Source of the DNA: an uncultured Reyranella sp.
GTDB taxonomy: Bacteria; Pseudomonadota; Alphaproteobacteria; Reyranellales; Reyranellaceae
Assembly: GCA_937919085.1 (NCBI GenBank)
Contig: CALFRN010000437.1
Coordinates: 1-32,009 of the forward strand
Reading direction: 5' to 3'
DNA: 32,009 nucleotides
Position numbers and translations under genes: made by a program. The notes beneath the pieces were generated by a model. It saw only the letters and a program-made list of their open reading frames with translations. It had not been told where the DNA came from and ran no database searches. This document shows, in pieces, positions 1 through 7,181 of this stretch; the stretch's first letter is position 1, and each line of letters starts with the position of its first letter.

Positions 1-181
1 CAGCCAGCCTTTTGCCGCTGGCGAACTTCATCGTGATTTTTGCGCTGTCATGTTTGCGGCTGGTGCGGCCGCATGCAATTGCTCAGCATTGAGCATGTTC
101 GCGAAGATCGCCTGATCCTGGGGCGTCGCCTGCGCATCGTGCCGATGACGAAGGGTCGATCTCAAAAAGGGGCTGTCGGAC

Positions 182-604
182 ATGGTTGCCGAAGTAGCCG
201 TTCTCGTGGTCGGCGCCGGCCCGACTGGTCTATTGCTGGCGTCGGAGCTTTATCGCCGGGGAGTCGATTGCCGGGTCATCGACGCTCATCGGACGCCGCT
301 GCAATGGGACCGTGCAACGGTCGTGCATCCTCGCTCCCTCGAGATCTTCGGGTCGCTGGGAATTCTCGAGCCGCTGCTTGCCGCCGGCGTCAAGCAGCGG
401 GTGGCTCGGCTGCATTCGGCGGGCCGCGTATTGGGCGAGATCGACCTCTCGATCTGCGGCAGCCGATACGGCCTCAACATCGCATCTCGGAAGAGGTGAC
501 GGAGGGGCTGCCGGCCTGATGGACACGTCGGCCTGCGCGCCGGTCGCAACCACGTGAAGGCTCTGGTTGCCTACCAGACGCGCCTTGTGTCAGGGCGGGC
601 CTAA
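182..604 (+). pseudogene. FAD-dependent aromatic-type monooxygenase remnant with internal deletion
   Basis: The first ~100 residues are the N-terminus of a PheA/TfdB/MhpA-type FAD monooxygenase: a Rossmann GxGxxG (VVGAGPTGLLLASELYRRG) and the typical RATVVHPRSLEIF segment. Intact members have roughly 500 residues. The frame stops at 499, but the next conserved block (ISEEVTEGL) follows immediately in another frame from 484, as if one base were lost. Directly after it, from about 512 and back in the original frame, is RPDGHVGLRAGRNHVKALVAYQ ending in TAA at 602-604. This reads like the family's extreme C-terminus (RPDGxVxLR). About 350 central residues are therefore missing. The remnant is convergent with the UGSC gene and its product should be non-functional. 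The family call is by recognition; the deletion size is inferred from the usual family length. Confidence 0.75.
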
Positions 605-629
605 CTGGACGGCCTCGCCTGTCGTCGGC

Positions 630-1151
630 TCAGGACTGCAGCAGAATTGGCAGTGCCTGCCGGTAAGCGATTTCCGCGCGGGCCTTGAGTTCCGGCAAGG
701 TGCAGCTGCCGATAGGATGCTGAACCGTGAGGAAGGGGTAGTCGGGCAGGCCCAGGACACGGGCGATGTTGCGCGCCGTCACCTCGAACGGCTGGGTGCA
801 AAGCACTACCGCCCGCTTGCCGAGTTGTTCGAAGCTGATGCCATCGTGCAGACTGCACGTTGAGCAGGAACCTCAATCACCCAGGCCGGTGATGAGAAAA
901 TCAACCTCCTGCGCGACCTTGACCAGGGTCGCGGCCGGGGCCGGTGCGCTGGCGTTGCGCTTGGAAGCCAGGGTGCGGATGGTGCAGCCGTGGCGCTGCA
1001 CGAACAACGCGCCGACTTCGTTCAGCATCTCTTCGGCGTTGAGCTTGCCGTTCTCCAGGATGCCGAGCCGCATGCCCTCCAGGTTGGCGAGGGGAGGGGC
1101 GCGGAACGCTTTGCGTTTTGCCGCCGTGGACGTGGGTGCGTAGAGCTGCAT
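630..1151 (-). CDS. UGSC-family selenoprotein with in-frame TGA read as selenocysteine
   Basis: The ORF track stops this gene at the TGA at 873-875 (92 residues), but the frame stays open for 80 more codons to a TGA at 630-632, giving 173 residues with Sec at position 93. The sequence across the TGA is ITGLGD-U-GSCSTCSLHD, followed by KRAVVLCTQPFE, LGLPDYPF and VQHPIGS. These match the pattern I know for the UGSC (seleno)protein family, where U or C starts a (U/C)GSC redox motif before a conserved S-x-HD. N-terminal landmarks (MQLYAP, LGILENGKLNAEEML) also fit. The start is supported by GGGGAG about 8 nt upstream. It lies 18 nt downstream of 1170..2240, probably in one operon. The family is known from metagenomic selenoprotein surveys; its reaction is not established to my knowledge, and a thiol/selenol redox role is inferred from UxxC. 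The alternative is a nonsense mutation of a Cys codon, which the SECIS-like hairpin argues against. Confidence 0.88.
836..875 (-). promoter_or_regulatory. Candidate bacterial SECIS element after the Sec codon
   Basis: Downstream of the TGA, within the coding sequence, lies the perfect hairpin CGTGC-AGTCT-GCACG (845..859). Its apical loop region TGCAGTCTGCA resembles the E. coli fdhF SECIS apex (TGCAGGTCTGCA), differing by one missing G. Counting from the base after TGA, the loop GT falls at positions 20-21, which is the same offset as the SelB-contacting GU in fdhF as I recall that sequence. Outer pairing (GC...GC) is weak. This is direct sequence reading compared with remembered fdhF sequence; no folding was run. 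Confidence 0.7.
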
Positions 1152-1169
1152 GCGCGATATCTCCCCTGT

Positions 1170-2240
1170 TCACTTCCGCCCGAGGTTGATCGGGCCATGC
1201 TGCATGATCGAGCCTCGGCCGCGGCTCCACGATGGAATGAAGCACGAATGGCCCCCGGCGTCGCCGCCCCCCATCGTGATCAGGATATCGTCGGGCGAAA
1301 GCCCGCGATGCACGAAATCCGCCTCTACCAAGCTGGAGGCGGCATCGCCGTGCTGGGTGTCGTACTCGCGGTCGCGGTATTTGCCGACGCCCTTCATCCC
1401 CTCGACCGAACGCCGGGCGTGGGTGAAGAGGAAATTCTGTGCTTGCTCGCGCGTCCAGCCGGCGCCCGCGACGATGGCCATGTGTTCGGGCGCCAGTATC
1501 ACCACGCTCTGGCCGAGCGTGATGCAGCCGTAGTTAGCCATCGCGTCCGCGACCGAACCGAGAACCTGCTCCGGTGTGTTGCCGCCGTGGTTCTCGACGT
1601 TGCAGAACCCGCCGCCTGCGAAGACGGTGACCGAAGTAACACCCGCGGGATAACCCTGTGCGGCACAGAGTAGGGGCCACGGATTGCCTCTGGCACGCTC
1701 GGCGATACAAAAACTGTACTTGCCCGGGTTGCCTTGTGTCGACTTGTCGGAAATGCCGGGGATCATCTGGAAGACATTGCGCAGGATCAGCCGCACCGCC
1801 CGCCCGATCGTCGCATTGGCGCGATTGCCCGGACCGAACAGGTTCACGTCGGCGTTCATCGCGATCTCGTCGGCGTAGGGGCCGCTCACGACCAGAAGCG
1901 GCGCCGAGCCGCCGGTGCTGGCGGTTGAGCCGTGGAAATTGAAATCCGGCCTGTCCATGGCCTCGAATGCCGCTACCAGCACCGGGAAATGTTCAGGCAG
2001 GCAGCCAGCCATGACGGCATTCACCGCAGCGGCATGCAGCGACAATTCAAGTTCGGTCGCGGGGTGACGCGCGATCACGGTGTCCGCGGCCCGACTCTCG
2101 CTGGCCAGCATGGCCCGGACCCGGCCGACCTCGGGCGGGACAACCGGCAGGCCGTCGGTCCAGCCCTGCTCGTAGCAGTAGTCGATGGCGGCGAGCAGGT
2201 CGTCCGGCGCCTCGTGGATACGGGGAGAGACGGCTGGCAT
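1170..2240 (-). CDS. Conserved protein of unknown function, putative partner of the UGSC selenoprotein
   Basis: This is a 356-residue soluble-looking protein if started at the ATG at 2240, which has GGAG about 9 nt upstream. The ORF-track start at 2324 adds 28 low-conservation-looking residues. Visible blocks are GWTDGLPVVPP near the N-terminus, TGGSAPLLVVSGPYADEI, NLFGPGNRANATIGRAVRL, a glycine-rich VFAGGGFCNVENHGG, and ILITMGGGDAGGHS near the C-terminus. I recognise the WTDGLPVVPP pattern from uncharacterised proteins encoded beside UGSC genes, but I cannot name a domain or reaction. No signal peptide or membrane segment is evident. It ends 18 nt before the UGSC start codon on the same strand, so the two are probably co-transcribed and may work together. 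The existence of the gene is certain; its role is unknown. Confidence 0.8.
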   Translation of the reverse strand: MPAVSPRIHEAPDDLLAAIDYCYEQGWTDGLPVVPPEVGRVRAMLASESRAADTVIARHPATELELSLHAAAVNAVMAGCLPEHFPVLVAAFEAMDRPDFNFHGSTASTGGSAPLLVVSGPYADEIAMNADVNLFGPGNRANATIGRAVRLILRNVFQMIPGISDKSTQGNPGKYSFCIAERARGNPWPLLCAAQGYPAGVTSVTVFAGGGFCNVENHGGNTPEQVLGSVADAMANYGCITLGQSVVILAPEHMAIVAGAGWTREQAQNFLFTHARRSVEGMKGVGKYRDREYDTQHGDAASSLVEADFVHRGLSPDDILITMGGGDAGGHSCFIPSWSRGRGSIMQHGPINLGRK

Positions 2241-2403
2241 CGCGCAGGCTCCGGGAACATTTGCCCGACGTTCTCTGCTCGGGACGGTCGCGGTCAGACT
2301 AGGGGTGGCGAAACGCCAAGGCAAAGCGATTCCGGGGCGCGATACACTTGCGATTCAGGGATCGAGGATTGGTGCCAGGATCGAACCGGACGCCGGAGGA
2401 CAC

Positions 2404-2724
2404 ATGCTGCTTGGCCTCGACCCTCTACTCACCCCTGATCTTCTGCACGCACTGACGGAGAGGGGCCATAGCGACCGCATCGCTCTCGTCGACACCAACT
2501 ATCCGGCCACCCGCGGGCGTCGTTTGAACCGAATGTCCGGTATCGACACGCCTCACGTTCTCCAGACCGTGCTGTCGGTGTTGCCGATCGACACCTTTGT
2601 CCCCGAGCCCTGCGCCATCATGCAGAACATGGACGATCCCGGCGCGATGCCCGAGGTGGTAGCCGAGATGAATGCGCATGCCGCAGTTTTCGGCCGCGCT
2701 GCCGGGCGGTTCTACGGCCTGTAG
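2404..2724 (+). CDS. RbsD/FucU-family sugar mutarotase, C-terminally truncated
   Basis: RbsD/FucU proteins interconvert anomers of ribose or fucose. The opening MLLGLDPLLTPDLLHALTERGHSD, followed by DTNYPA, is the family's N-terminal signature with its active-site His and Asp. The start is set by GGAGG just before the ATG at 2404. The ORF ends after AAGRFYGL at 106 residues, whereas family members have about 140 and continue through a conserved TGE-x(2)-YGN(I/V)-x-L-x-KG segment carrying catalytic Tyr and Asn. I could not find that segment in any frame before the next gene. The product may be inactive or this is a decaying gene. It is divergent from the UGSC pair across 163 nt in which I see no clear feature. 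Confidence 0.72.
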   Translation: MLLGLDPLLTPDLLHALTERGHSDRIALVDTNYPATRGRRLNRMSGIDTPHVLQTVLSVLPIDTFVPEPCAIMQNMDDPGAMPEVVAEMNAHAAVFGRAAGRFYGL

Positions 2725-2789
2725 AATCGACGCACGAAGTCCGGCGTTGGCAGGGCCGTGTGGCCGGCCCGGCGCTGAAGCCGTCTCGC

Positions 2790-3167
2790 TCAGAGGTGCG
2801 GTCGGACACGGCCTGGCCGGGCGGCGAGAACGGCCAGCAGTGCCAGGAGGGCCGGCAGGCCCTGTATATAAAGGATCGACATCTTGGCTGTCAGTCCGCC
2901 GTACACCCCGGCGGCCACCACGCAGATGAGGAAGAAGACCTTGAGGTCGCGGCGGCCGGTCACCAGGCCCCACACCAGGCCGGCGGCGAGAAAACCATTG
3001 TAAAGTCCTTGGTTGGCGGCGAGGACAGCGGACGAGGCCGATATTTCGGTCGTCATGTTGAAAACCTGTCGGCCGACCGGATGGTTCCAGTAGAACATTT
3101 CCAGGATCATGATGCCGATGTGGCTCAAGGCGACGAAGGCCGTCAGCAGCAGCGCGAGCATCCGCAT
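2790..3167 (-). CDS. DUF1304-family small membrane protein
   Basis: This is a protein of about 125 residues with four predicted hydrophobic segments. It begins MRMLALLLTAFVALSHIGIMILEMFYW, and the SHIGIMILEMFYW stretch together with NQGLYNGFLAAGL is characteristic of DUF1304. The start at 3167 is preferred over the track start at 3224 because the first 19 residues are hydrophilic and unlike the family, and a G-rich SD (TGGGGGAC) precedes it. The function of DUF1304 is not established; it is presumably in the inner membrane. It is convergent with the truncated RbsD/FucU gene. Confidence 0.85.
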   Translation of the reverse strand: MRMLALLLTAFVALSHIGIMILEMFYWNHPVGRQVFNMTTEISASSAVLAANQGLYNGFLAAGLVWGLVTGRRDLKVFFLICVVAAGVYGGLTAKMSILYIQGLPALLALLAVLAARPGRVRPHL

Positions 3168-3236
3168 GGTTCGTGTCCCCCAGGATTCGCCGGCAAGCCT
3201 AGCATGGCCGGCGATGGGCGCCACGACCGCGTCAGA

Positions 3237-3809
3237 TCATCTGCCGGGGATGCGGCGGATCGACTGTTCGCGGTGGCCATAGGCGCGAGCGAGGCGGGTG
3301 GCGCGGTCGTCACCTGCCGTGAATAGGTCGGCGCCACCCCGTTCGACCCTGGCCAGCATTGTGTCTTCGACCTCGGCGTGCGGCCGACTGCCGCCGTTGG
3401 CCAGCAGATGTTCGATGGCCACGCCGCGTGCGGCCAGGTGGCGCGAGACCAGCACGGTGCGGTGGCAGTCGAGCGGCTCTTTCTCGGCGCACATCAGGCA
3501 AAGTGCCGCCTCGGCGGCAGCTGCGACAAGACGGTCGAGTGCTTGCGTGAAGTCGGGCCGTGCGGCGAGGTCGTCATAACTGCCTCCGTTCCGGGGTTTG
3601 CCGCCAAGGGCTGCACCTTCATGTCGATAATCGATGCCGGCGGCGGTGAGGCTTTGCGCCAGACGATCCTTGCCGAACTGCGGGAACCGGCGCGACCAAG
3701 GCGTGGAGCGGACATCGACCAGGATCTGCACGCCACCGCCTTTCAGCAGATCGACGAAGCGTTCGATCGGATTATTTGAATGGCCGATGGTTTTGATGGC
3801 GATGATCAT
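3237..3809 (-). CDS. DUF488-family protein
   Basis: This 190-residue soluble protein has the DUF488 signature: an N-terminal TIGHSNNPIERFVDLL, then ILVDVRSTPWSRRFPQF, and a central LMCAEKEPLDCHRTVL. The C-A-E-x(4)-CHR motif is the best-conserved part of the family and may be catalytic or metal-binding, but no reaction is established. Its ATG overlaps the TGA of the LysR gene (ATGA at 3806-3809), so it is translationally coupled to that regulator. The final ~40 residues are a less typical tail. Confidence 0.88.
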   Translation of the reverse strand: MIIAIKTIGHSNNPIERFVDLLKGGGVQILVDVRSTPWSRRFPQFGKDRLAQSLTAAGIDYRHEGAALGGKPRNGGSYDDLAARPDFTQALDRLVAAAAEAALCLMCAEKEPLDCHRTVLVSRHLAARGVAIEHLLANGGSRPHAEVEDTMLARVERGGADLFTAGDDRATRLARAYGHREQSIRRIPGR

Positions 3810-4702
3810 GACGACAGCCGGCGCACCAGGTCGACGAAGGCCAGCGTCGCGACCGAGCGCTCGTCGCGGCGGCAGGCGAGGTTGAGCGGCACTTTCAGCG
3901 CCGGCCGGCCCTTCAGCATCCGGTAGGTTACGCCTTCCAGCGGCAGGCGACTCAGGGACGCCGGCACGATGGTGATACCAAGGCCGGCCGCCACGAGATT
4001 CAGGGTCGACACGATGCGCGGCGCCTCCTGGCCGACATGCGGGCTGAAGCCGGCCTGCGTGCAGGCTGCGATGATGACGTCATAGAGTCCGCGCCCATCC
4101 GGCCGGCGGTAGAGGATGAAATTCTCGGCCGCGAGATCCTTCAGCGCGAGATGCGGCCGCCGTGTGAGCTTGTGGCGCGACGGCAGCGCTGCTGCCATGT
4201 CCTCCCGCAGCAGCGCATGGATGACGAGACCCTCGGCATCGACCGTGCCGGAGCGGATGAAGGCGATGTCCAGCCGCTCCTCGCGCAGGCCGCCCAGAAG
4301 ATCGCCGGAACTGCTTTCCTCGAGCACGAAGGAGACATCGGGCCGGGTCTGGCGAAACTCGCGTATGGCACGCGCTACCAGCGGGTGGAACGGCGCCGAG
4401 GTGGTGAAACCCACGGCGATGCGCCCGGTTTCGCCGCGCGCCGTACGTCTGGCCCGTGCCGCCGCCCGATCGACCGCCGCCAGCACCGCCTCGGCATCGA
4501 CGAGGAACGAGCGGCCAGCGTCGGTCAGCGTCACGCCGCGCGGATGGCGCATGAACAGGGCGGCATCGATCTCGCGCTCCAGGGCCTTGATCTGCTGCGA
4601 AAGCGGCGGCTGCTGCATATGGAGCTTCTCGGCCGCACGCGTGATGTGGCCCTCGTAGGCCACGGCGACAAAGTAGCGGAGATGGCGCAATTCCAATGAC
4701 AT
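3806..4702 (-). CDS. LysR-family transcriptional regulator
   Basis: This 298-residue protein has the standard LysR layout: an N-terminal winged HTH (LRHLRYFVAVAYEGHITRAAEKLHMQQPPLSQQIKALE) and a C-terminal two-subdomain effector-binding domain (GRIAVGFTTSAPFHPLV onward). It is divergent from the TSUP permease gene at 4773, which is the usual arrangement for a LysR regulator and its target, so it may control the permease and the two thioesterases behind it. It is coupled to DUF488 downstream. The effector is unknown. SD support for the ATG at 4702 is weak; the upstream DNA is unusually AT-rich. Confidence 0.92.
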   Translation of the reverse strand: MSLELRHLRYFVAVAYEGHITRAAEKLHMQQPPLSQQIKALEREIDAALFMRHPRGVTLTDAGRSFLVDAEAVLAAVDRAAARARRTARGETGRIAVGFTTSAPFHPLVARAIREFRQTRPDVSFVLEESSSGDLLGGLREERLDIAFIRSGTVDAEGLVIHALLREDMAAALPSRHKLTRRPHLALKDLAAENFILYRRPDGRGLYDVIIAACTQAGFSPHVGQEAPRIVSTLNLVAAGLGITIVPASLSRLPLEGVTYRMLKGRPALKVPLNLACRRDERSVATLAFVDLVRRLSS

Positions 4703-4703
4703 A

Positions 4704-4742
4704 TTTCAAAAGTATGTAATCATGACTTATCATATATTTGAA
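4704..4742. promoter_or_regulatory. Candidate LysR operator/divergent promoter
   Basis: The intergenic space is a short AT-rich patch in otherwise GC-rich DNA. It contains the inverted pair TTTCAAA (4704-4710) and TTTGAA (4737-4742) and the internal dyad TCATATATTTGA, which are plausible half-sites for a LysR-type regulator that normally binds upstream of its divergent target. No start sites can be assigned. Confidence 0.4.
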
Positions 4743-4772
4743 CACTGTAGCAGGTCATTCTAGCTTGCGACC

Positions 4773-5519
4773 ATGACACTGGTGATGGCGGCGGGGCTTA
4801 GCCTCCTGATGGTCGGCACGGCCTTCCTGTCGGGCATTTTCGGCATGGCGGGCGGCCTCATCCTGATTGGCGTCCTGCTGTTCATTTTTCCACTACCCGC
4901 GGCCATGGTGTTGCATGCCGTCACCCAGATGGCCTCCAATGGCTGGCGTGCCCTGTTGTGGTGGCGGCACATCGTGTGGAAGAGCACGGCCTTCTATGTC
5001 GCCGGCTGTCTCGTCGCGGTCGGCCTGTGGTCGATCACGCTCTACGTGCCCGACAAAGCCACTGCACTGCTGATGCTCGGCCTCTCGCCCTTCATCATCC
5101 GCGCCATTCCCGAGCGCATCCTGCCTCGAAGTTTCGGTCCGTTGCAGGTGGCGGCCACTGGCCTTTGCTCGATGGCGCTGATGTTGCTGACCGGCGTCAC
5201 CGGCCCGCTGCTCGACACCATGTTTCTGCGCTCGCCGCTGGACCGCCGGGCGATCATCGCCACCAAGGCCTCGTGCCAGGTGTTCGGCCACGGCTTCAAG
5301 CTGGTCTATTTCGGTGCGCTGATCGCCGAGGCCGGCCGGGTCGAGCCATGGTTCCTGGGTGTCGCCATCGCCTCGTCGATGATCGGCACGTCGCTCGGTA
5401 AATTCCTGCTCGAGAAGCTCACCGACAAGCAGTTCCGCGTCTGGTCGAATCGCCTGATCACCGCGCTTGCTGCCTGGTATGTCGGCTACGGATTGGTTCT
5501 GTTGACCGGGATTGCCTAG
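4773..5519 (+). CDS. TSUP (TauE/SafE) family permease
   Basis: This is a 248-residue inner-membrane protein with about seven or eight hydrophobic segments. The N-terminal half has the TSUP pattern (AFLSGIFGMAGGLILIGVLLF), repeated loosely in the second half (LLTGVTGPLLDTMFL). The family moves small sulfur- or carbon-containing anions such as sulfite or sulfoacetate, generally as exporters; the substrate here cannot be read from sequence. It is divergent from a LysR regulator and followed after 8 nt by two PaaI thioesterase genes, so a three-gene operon is likely. Confidence 0.87.
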   Translation: MTLVMAAGLSLLMVGTAFLSGIFGMAGGLILIGVLLFIFPLPAAMVLHAVTQMASNGWRALLWWRHIVWKSTAFYVAGCLVAVGLWSITLYVPDKATALLMLGLSPFIIRAIPERILPRSFGPLQVAATGLCSMALMLLTGVTGPLLDTMFLRSPLDRRAIIATKASCQVFGHGFKLVYFGALIAEAGRVEPWFLGVAIASSMIGTSLGKFLLEKLTDKQFRVWSNRLITALAAWYVGYGLVLLTGIA

Positions 5520-5527
5520 AATGGCCT

Positions 5528-5950
5528 ATGTCCATCCCTCCAGGGTTTCGCCAGCTCACTGAAGCGTCCGGTTTCGCCGCGGCCAACGGGCCATGGTTCG
5601 AGAAGATCGAGAACGGACGCGCGATCCGCGGTTTCATGCCAGGGCCGCAGCACGCCAATGCGCTCGGTATCGTACATGGCGGCATGCTAGCAGCCTTTCT
5701 CGACTCGGCGATGGGTACGGCGGTGTGGCACACGCTGCAGCGCCGCGCCGTGACATTGCGCCTCTCGCTCGACTATCTCGGACCGGGGCGGCTGGGCGAC
5801 TGGCTGCAGGCCGAGGGCGAAGTGGTGGGCCACGACGAGCATGTGGTGCAGGTGACGGGTCGGCTTTATGGTCCACGCCACGAAGTCCTGGGCGGTCTCG
5901 GCGCGTTCTCGCTGCTGAGTCGTCACCGGACGCTCAAAGCCCGGAGTTAG
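5528..5950 (+). CDS. PaaI-type hotdog thioesterase
   Basis: This 140-residue hotdog-fold protein carries the thioesterase core HANALGIVHGGMLAAFLDSAMG, where the HGG and downstream Asp form the PaaI-type active site, followed by the β-strand RLSLDYLGPGRLGDWLQAEGEVV. It probably hydrolyses an acyl- or aryl-CoA in the cytoplasm. It sits between the TSUP permease and a second thioesterase of the same superfamily; the two are clearly different in sequence, so this is not a recent duplication. Confidence 0.85.
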   Translation: MSIPPGFRQLTEASGFAAANGPWFEKIENGRAIRGFMPGPQHANALGIVHGGMLAAFLDSAMGTAVWHTLQRRAVTLRLSLDYLGPGRLGDWLQAEGEVVGHDEHVVQVTGRLYGPRHEVLGGLGAFSLLSRHRTLKARS

Positions 5951-5953
5951 CGT

Positions 5954-6463
5954 TTGCCCCACGACAAGGTACCGCCCGACTTTCACCGCGTTGATTTCGA
6001 CCGCGGCCAACCCGATCCCACCTTCAACAGTCATATCGGCAATCTCTACGTGAAGCGTGGCGCCAAGGGCACGCGCGAGGAGTTCGTCATGGGCTTCCGG
6101 GTGCATCCGCATATGTGCAATCCGGCCGGCGGTCTGCACGGCGGCATGATGATGACGGTGGCCGACCTCGTCGGCGCCATGGGAGGCGGCACGCTGGCCG
6201 GTCTGCGCAAGTTCCTGCCGACCGTGAACATGACCTTCGATTTCGTGGCGCCGGCAAAAATCGGCGACTGGGTGGAAGGCCGTGCCGAACTGGTGCGCGC
6301 TACCCGGTCGCTTCTATTCACCAACATCTACCTGACGGTGGGCGAAGAGAAGATCCTGCGCGCTTCCTCGATCTGCAAAATCCCGTCGGGCGACGGCCTC
6401 GCCTTCGGCAAGGCGAAGTTAGATCGCGGCACCGAAGTCGCGACTGAGCGCCCGGCGTCCTGA
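5954..6463 (+). CDS. PaaI-family thioesterase, TTG start
   Basis: This 169-residue second hotdog protein has the core MCNPAGGLHGGMMMTVADLVGAMGGG with the HGG active-site motif, then FLPTVNMTFDFVAPAKIGDWVEG. The start is TTG at 5954, supported by GGAG 8 nt upstream; there is no ATG near the N-terminus. It follows the previous thioesterase after 3 nt. Its last 45 nt overlap the 3' end of the convergent ArsR gene. Substrate unknown; an acyl-CoA is expected. Confidence 0.85.
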   Translation: MPHDKVPPDFHRVDFDRGQPDPTFNSHIGNLYVKRGAKGTREEFVMGFRVHPHMCNPAGGLHGGMMMTVADLVGAMGGGTLAGLRKFLPTVNMTFDFVAPAKIGDWVEGRAELVRATRSLLFTNIYLTVGEEKILRASSICKIPSGDGLAFGKAKLDRGTEVATERPAS

Positions 6464-7117
6464 GTCGGTCAGCCGCACCGTGCGGCCGCGCCGCAGCTTC
6501 TCCGCCCAGCCCCTCTTGAAGAAGGTGTCGGCGATGGCCGAGCCGAGTGCGCCCGAGATGTGTGGCCGGCGCTCGCTCCAGTCGAGGCACTGGCGCGCGA
6601 AGTGGCGTGTGCTCGCCTGGCGCGCACTTGGCAGGTCGACGCCGACGCTGGCGCAGAAGAGCTCACCTGACGGCGTCAGCTTCCAGTCGCGCGCTCCCTT
6701 GGGTTCGAGATGGCCGTGCTGCGTCAGCGAATCGGTGACGGCAATTCCGACCTGGCCGGCGAGGTGGTCGTAGCAGGTGCGGCAGAAGCGGAGATCGGGG
6801 TCACGCCGCCAGGCGGCTGATCGGGAGGCGGCTGGGGCCCGCGGGCCGGCCAGTGCCATCAGCGATTCGATGGCATGGGCCACATCGGGTGAGGCAAGAC
6901 GGTAGAATCGGTTGCGGCCTTGGGCGCGGACGGCCAGCAGATTGGCCTCGGCCATGCGGCCGAGATGGCCCGATGCCGTCTGGGCGGTGACGCCGGCAGC
7001 CAGCGCCAGGTCGGAGGCAGTGTGGGCGCGGCCGTCCATCAGCAGCGAGAGCATGGCAGCGCGTGCGGGGTCGCCCATCAGGGCGGCGACTTCGGAAAGG
7101 GCGTTTACCGTGATCAT
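6419..7117 (-). CDS. ArsR-type HTH transcriptional regulator
   Basis: This 232-residue regulator has an N-terminal ArsR winged helix (MGDPARAAMLSLLMDGRAHTASDLALAAGVTAQTASGHL, then a wing with GRNRFYRL). The C-terminal ~130 residues are an added domain with FCRTCYDHLAG and a second helix-turn-helix-like segment near the end. A CxxC (RTCYDH context FCRTC) is visible, but the classical ELCVCDL metal site of ArsR is absent, so a metal sensor role is not supported. It lies 64 nt downstream of DUF6285 on the same strand only in the sense that both are minus-strand; transcription runs from 7117 leftward. Confidence 0.85.
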   Translation of the reverse strand: MITVNALSEVAALMGDPARAAMLSLLMDGRAHTASDLALAAGVTAQTASGHLGRMAEANLLAVRAQGRNRFYRLASPDVAHAIESLMALAGPRAPAASRSAAWRRDPDLRFCRTCYDHLAGQVGIAVTDSLTQHGHLEPKGARDWKLTPSGELFCASVGVDLPSARQASTRHFARQCLDWSERRPHISGALGSAIADTFFKRGWAEKLRRGRTVRLTDSGRRALSRDFGAAI

Positions 7118-7181
7118 GGCGAGAATTTACGCTCCGACGGCAAAAGTCACTACGGTCAATGGTTCGGTCGTTGCCGAAGCA

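Noticed and set aside
28-183. A 51-codon minus-strand ORF (ending ...LHAAAPAANMTAQKSR) and an ATG at 31 running off the left edge
   Set aside because: No Shine-Dalgarno sequence and no recognisable family. I cannot separate a gene remnant from chance, so the first 181 bases are left without a feature.
1170-2324. ORF-track start at 2324 for the UGSC partner gene
   Set aside because: The ATG at 2240 has an SD, and the extra 28 residues look like translated intergenic DNA.
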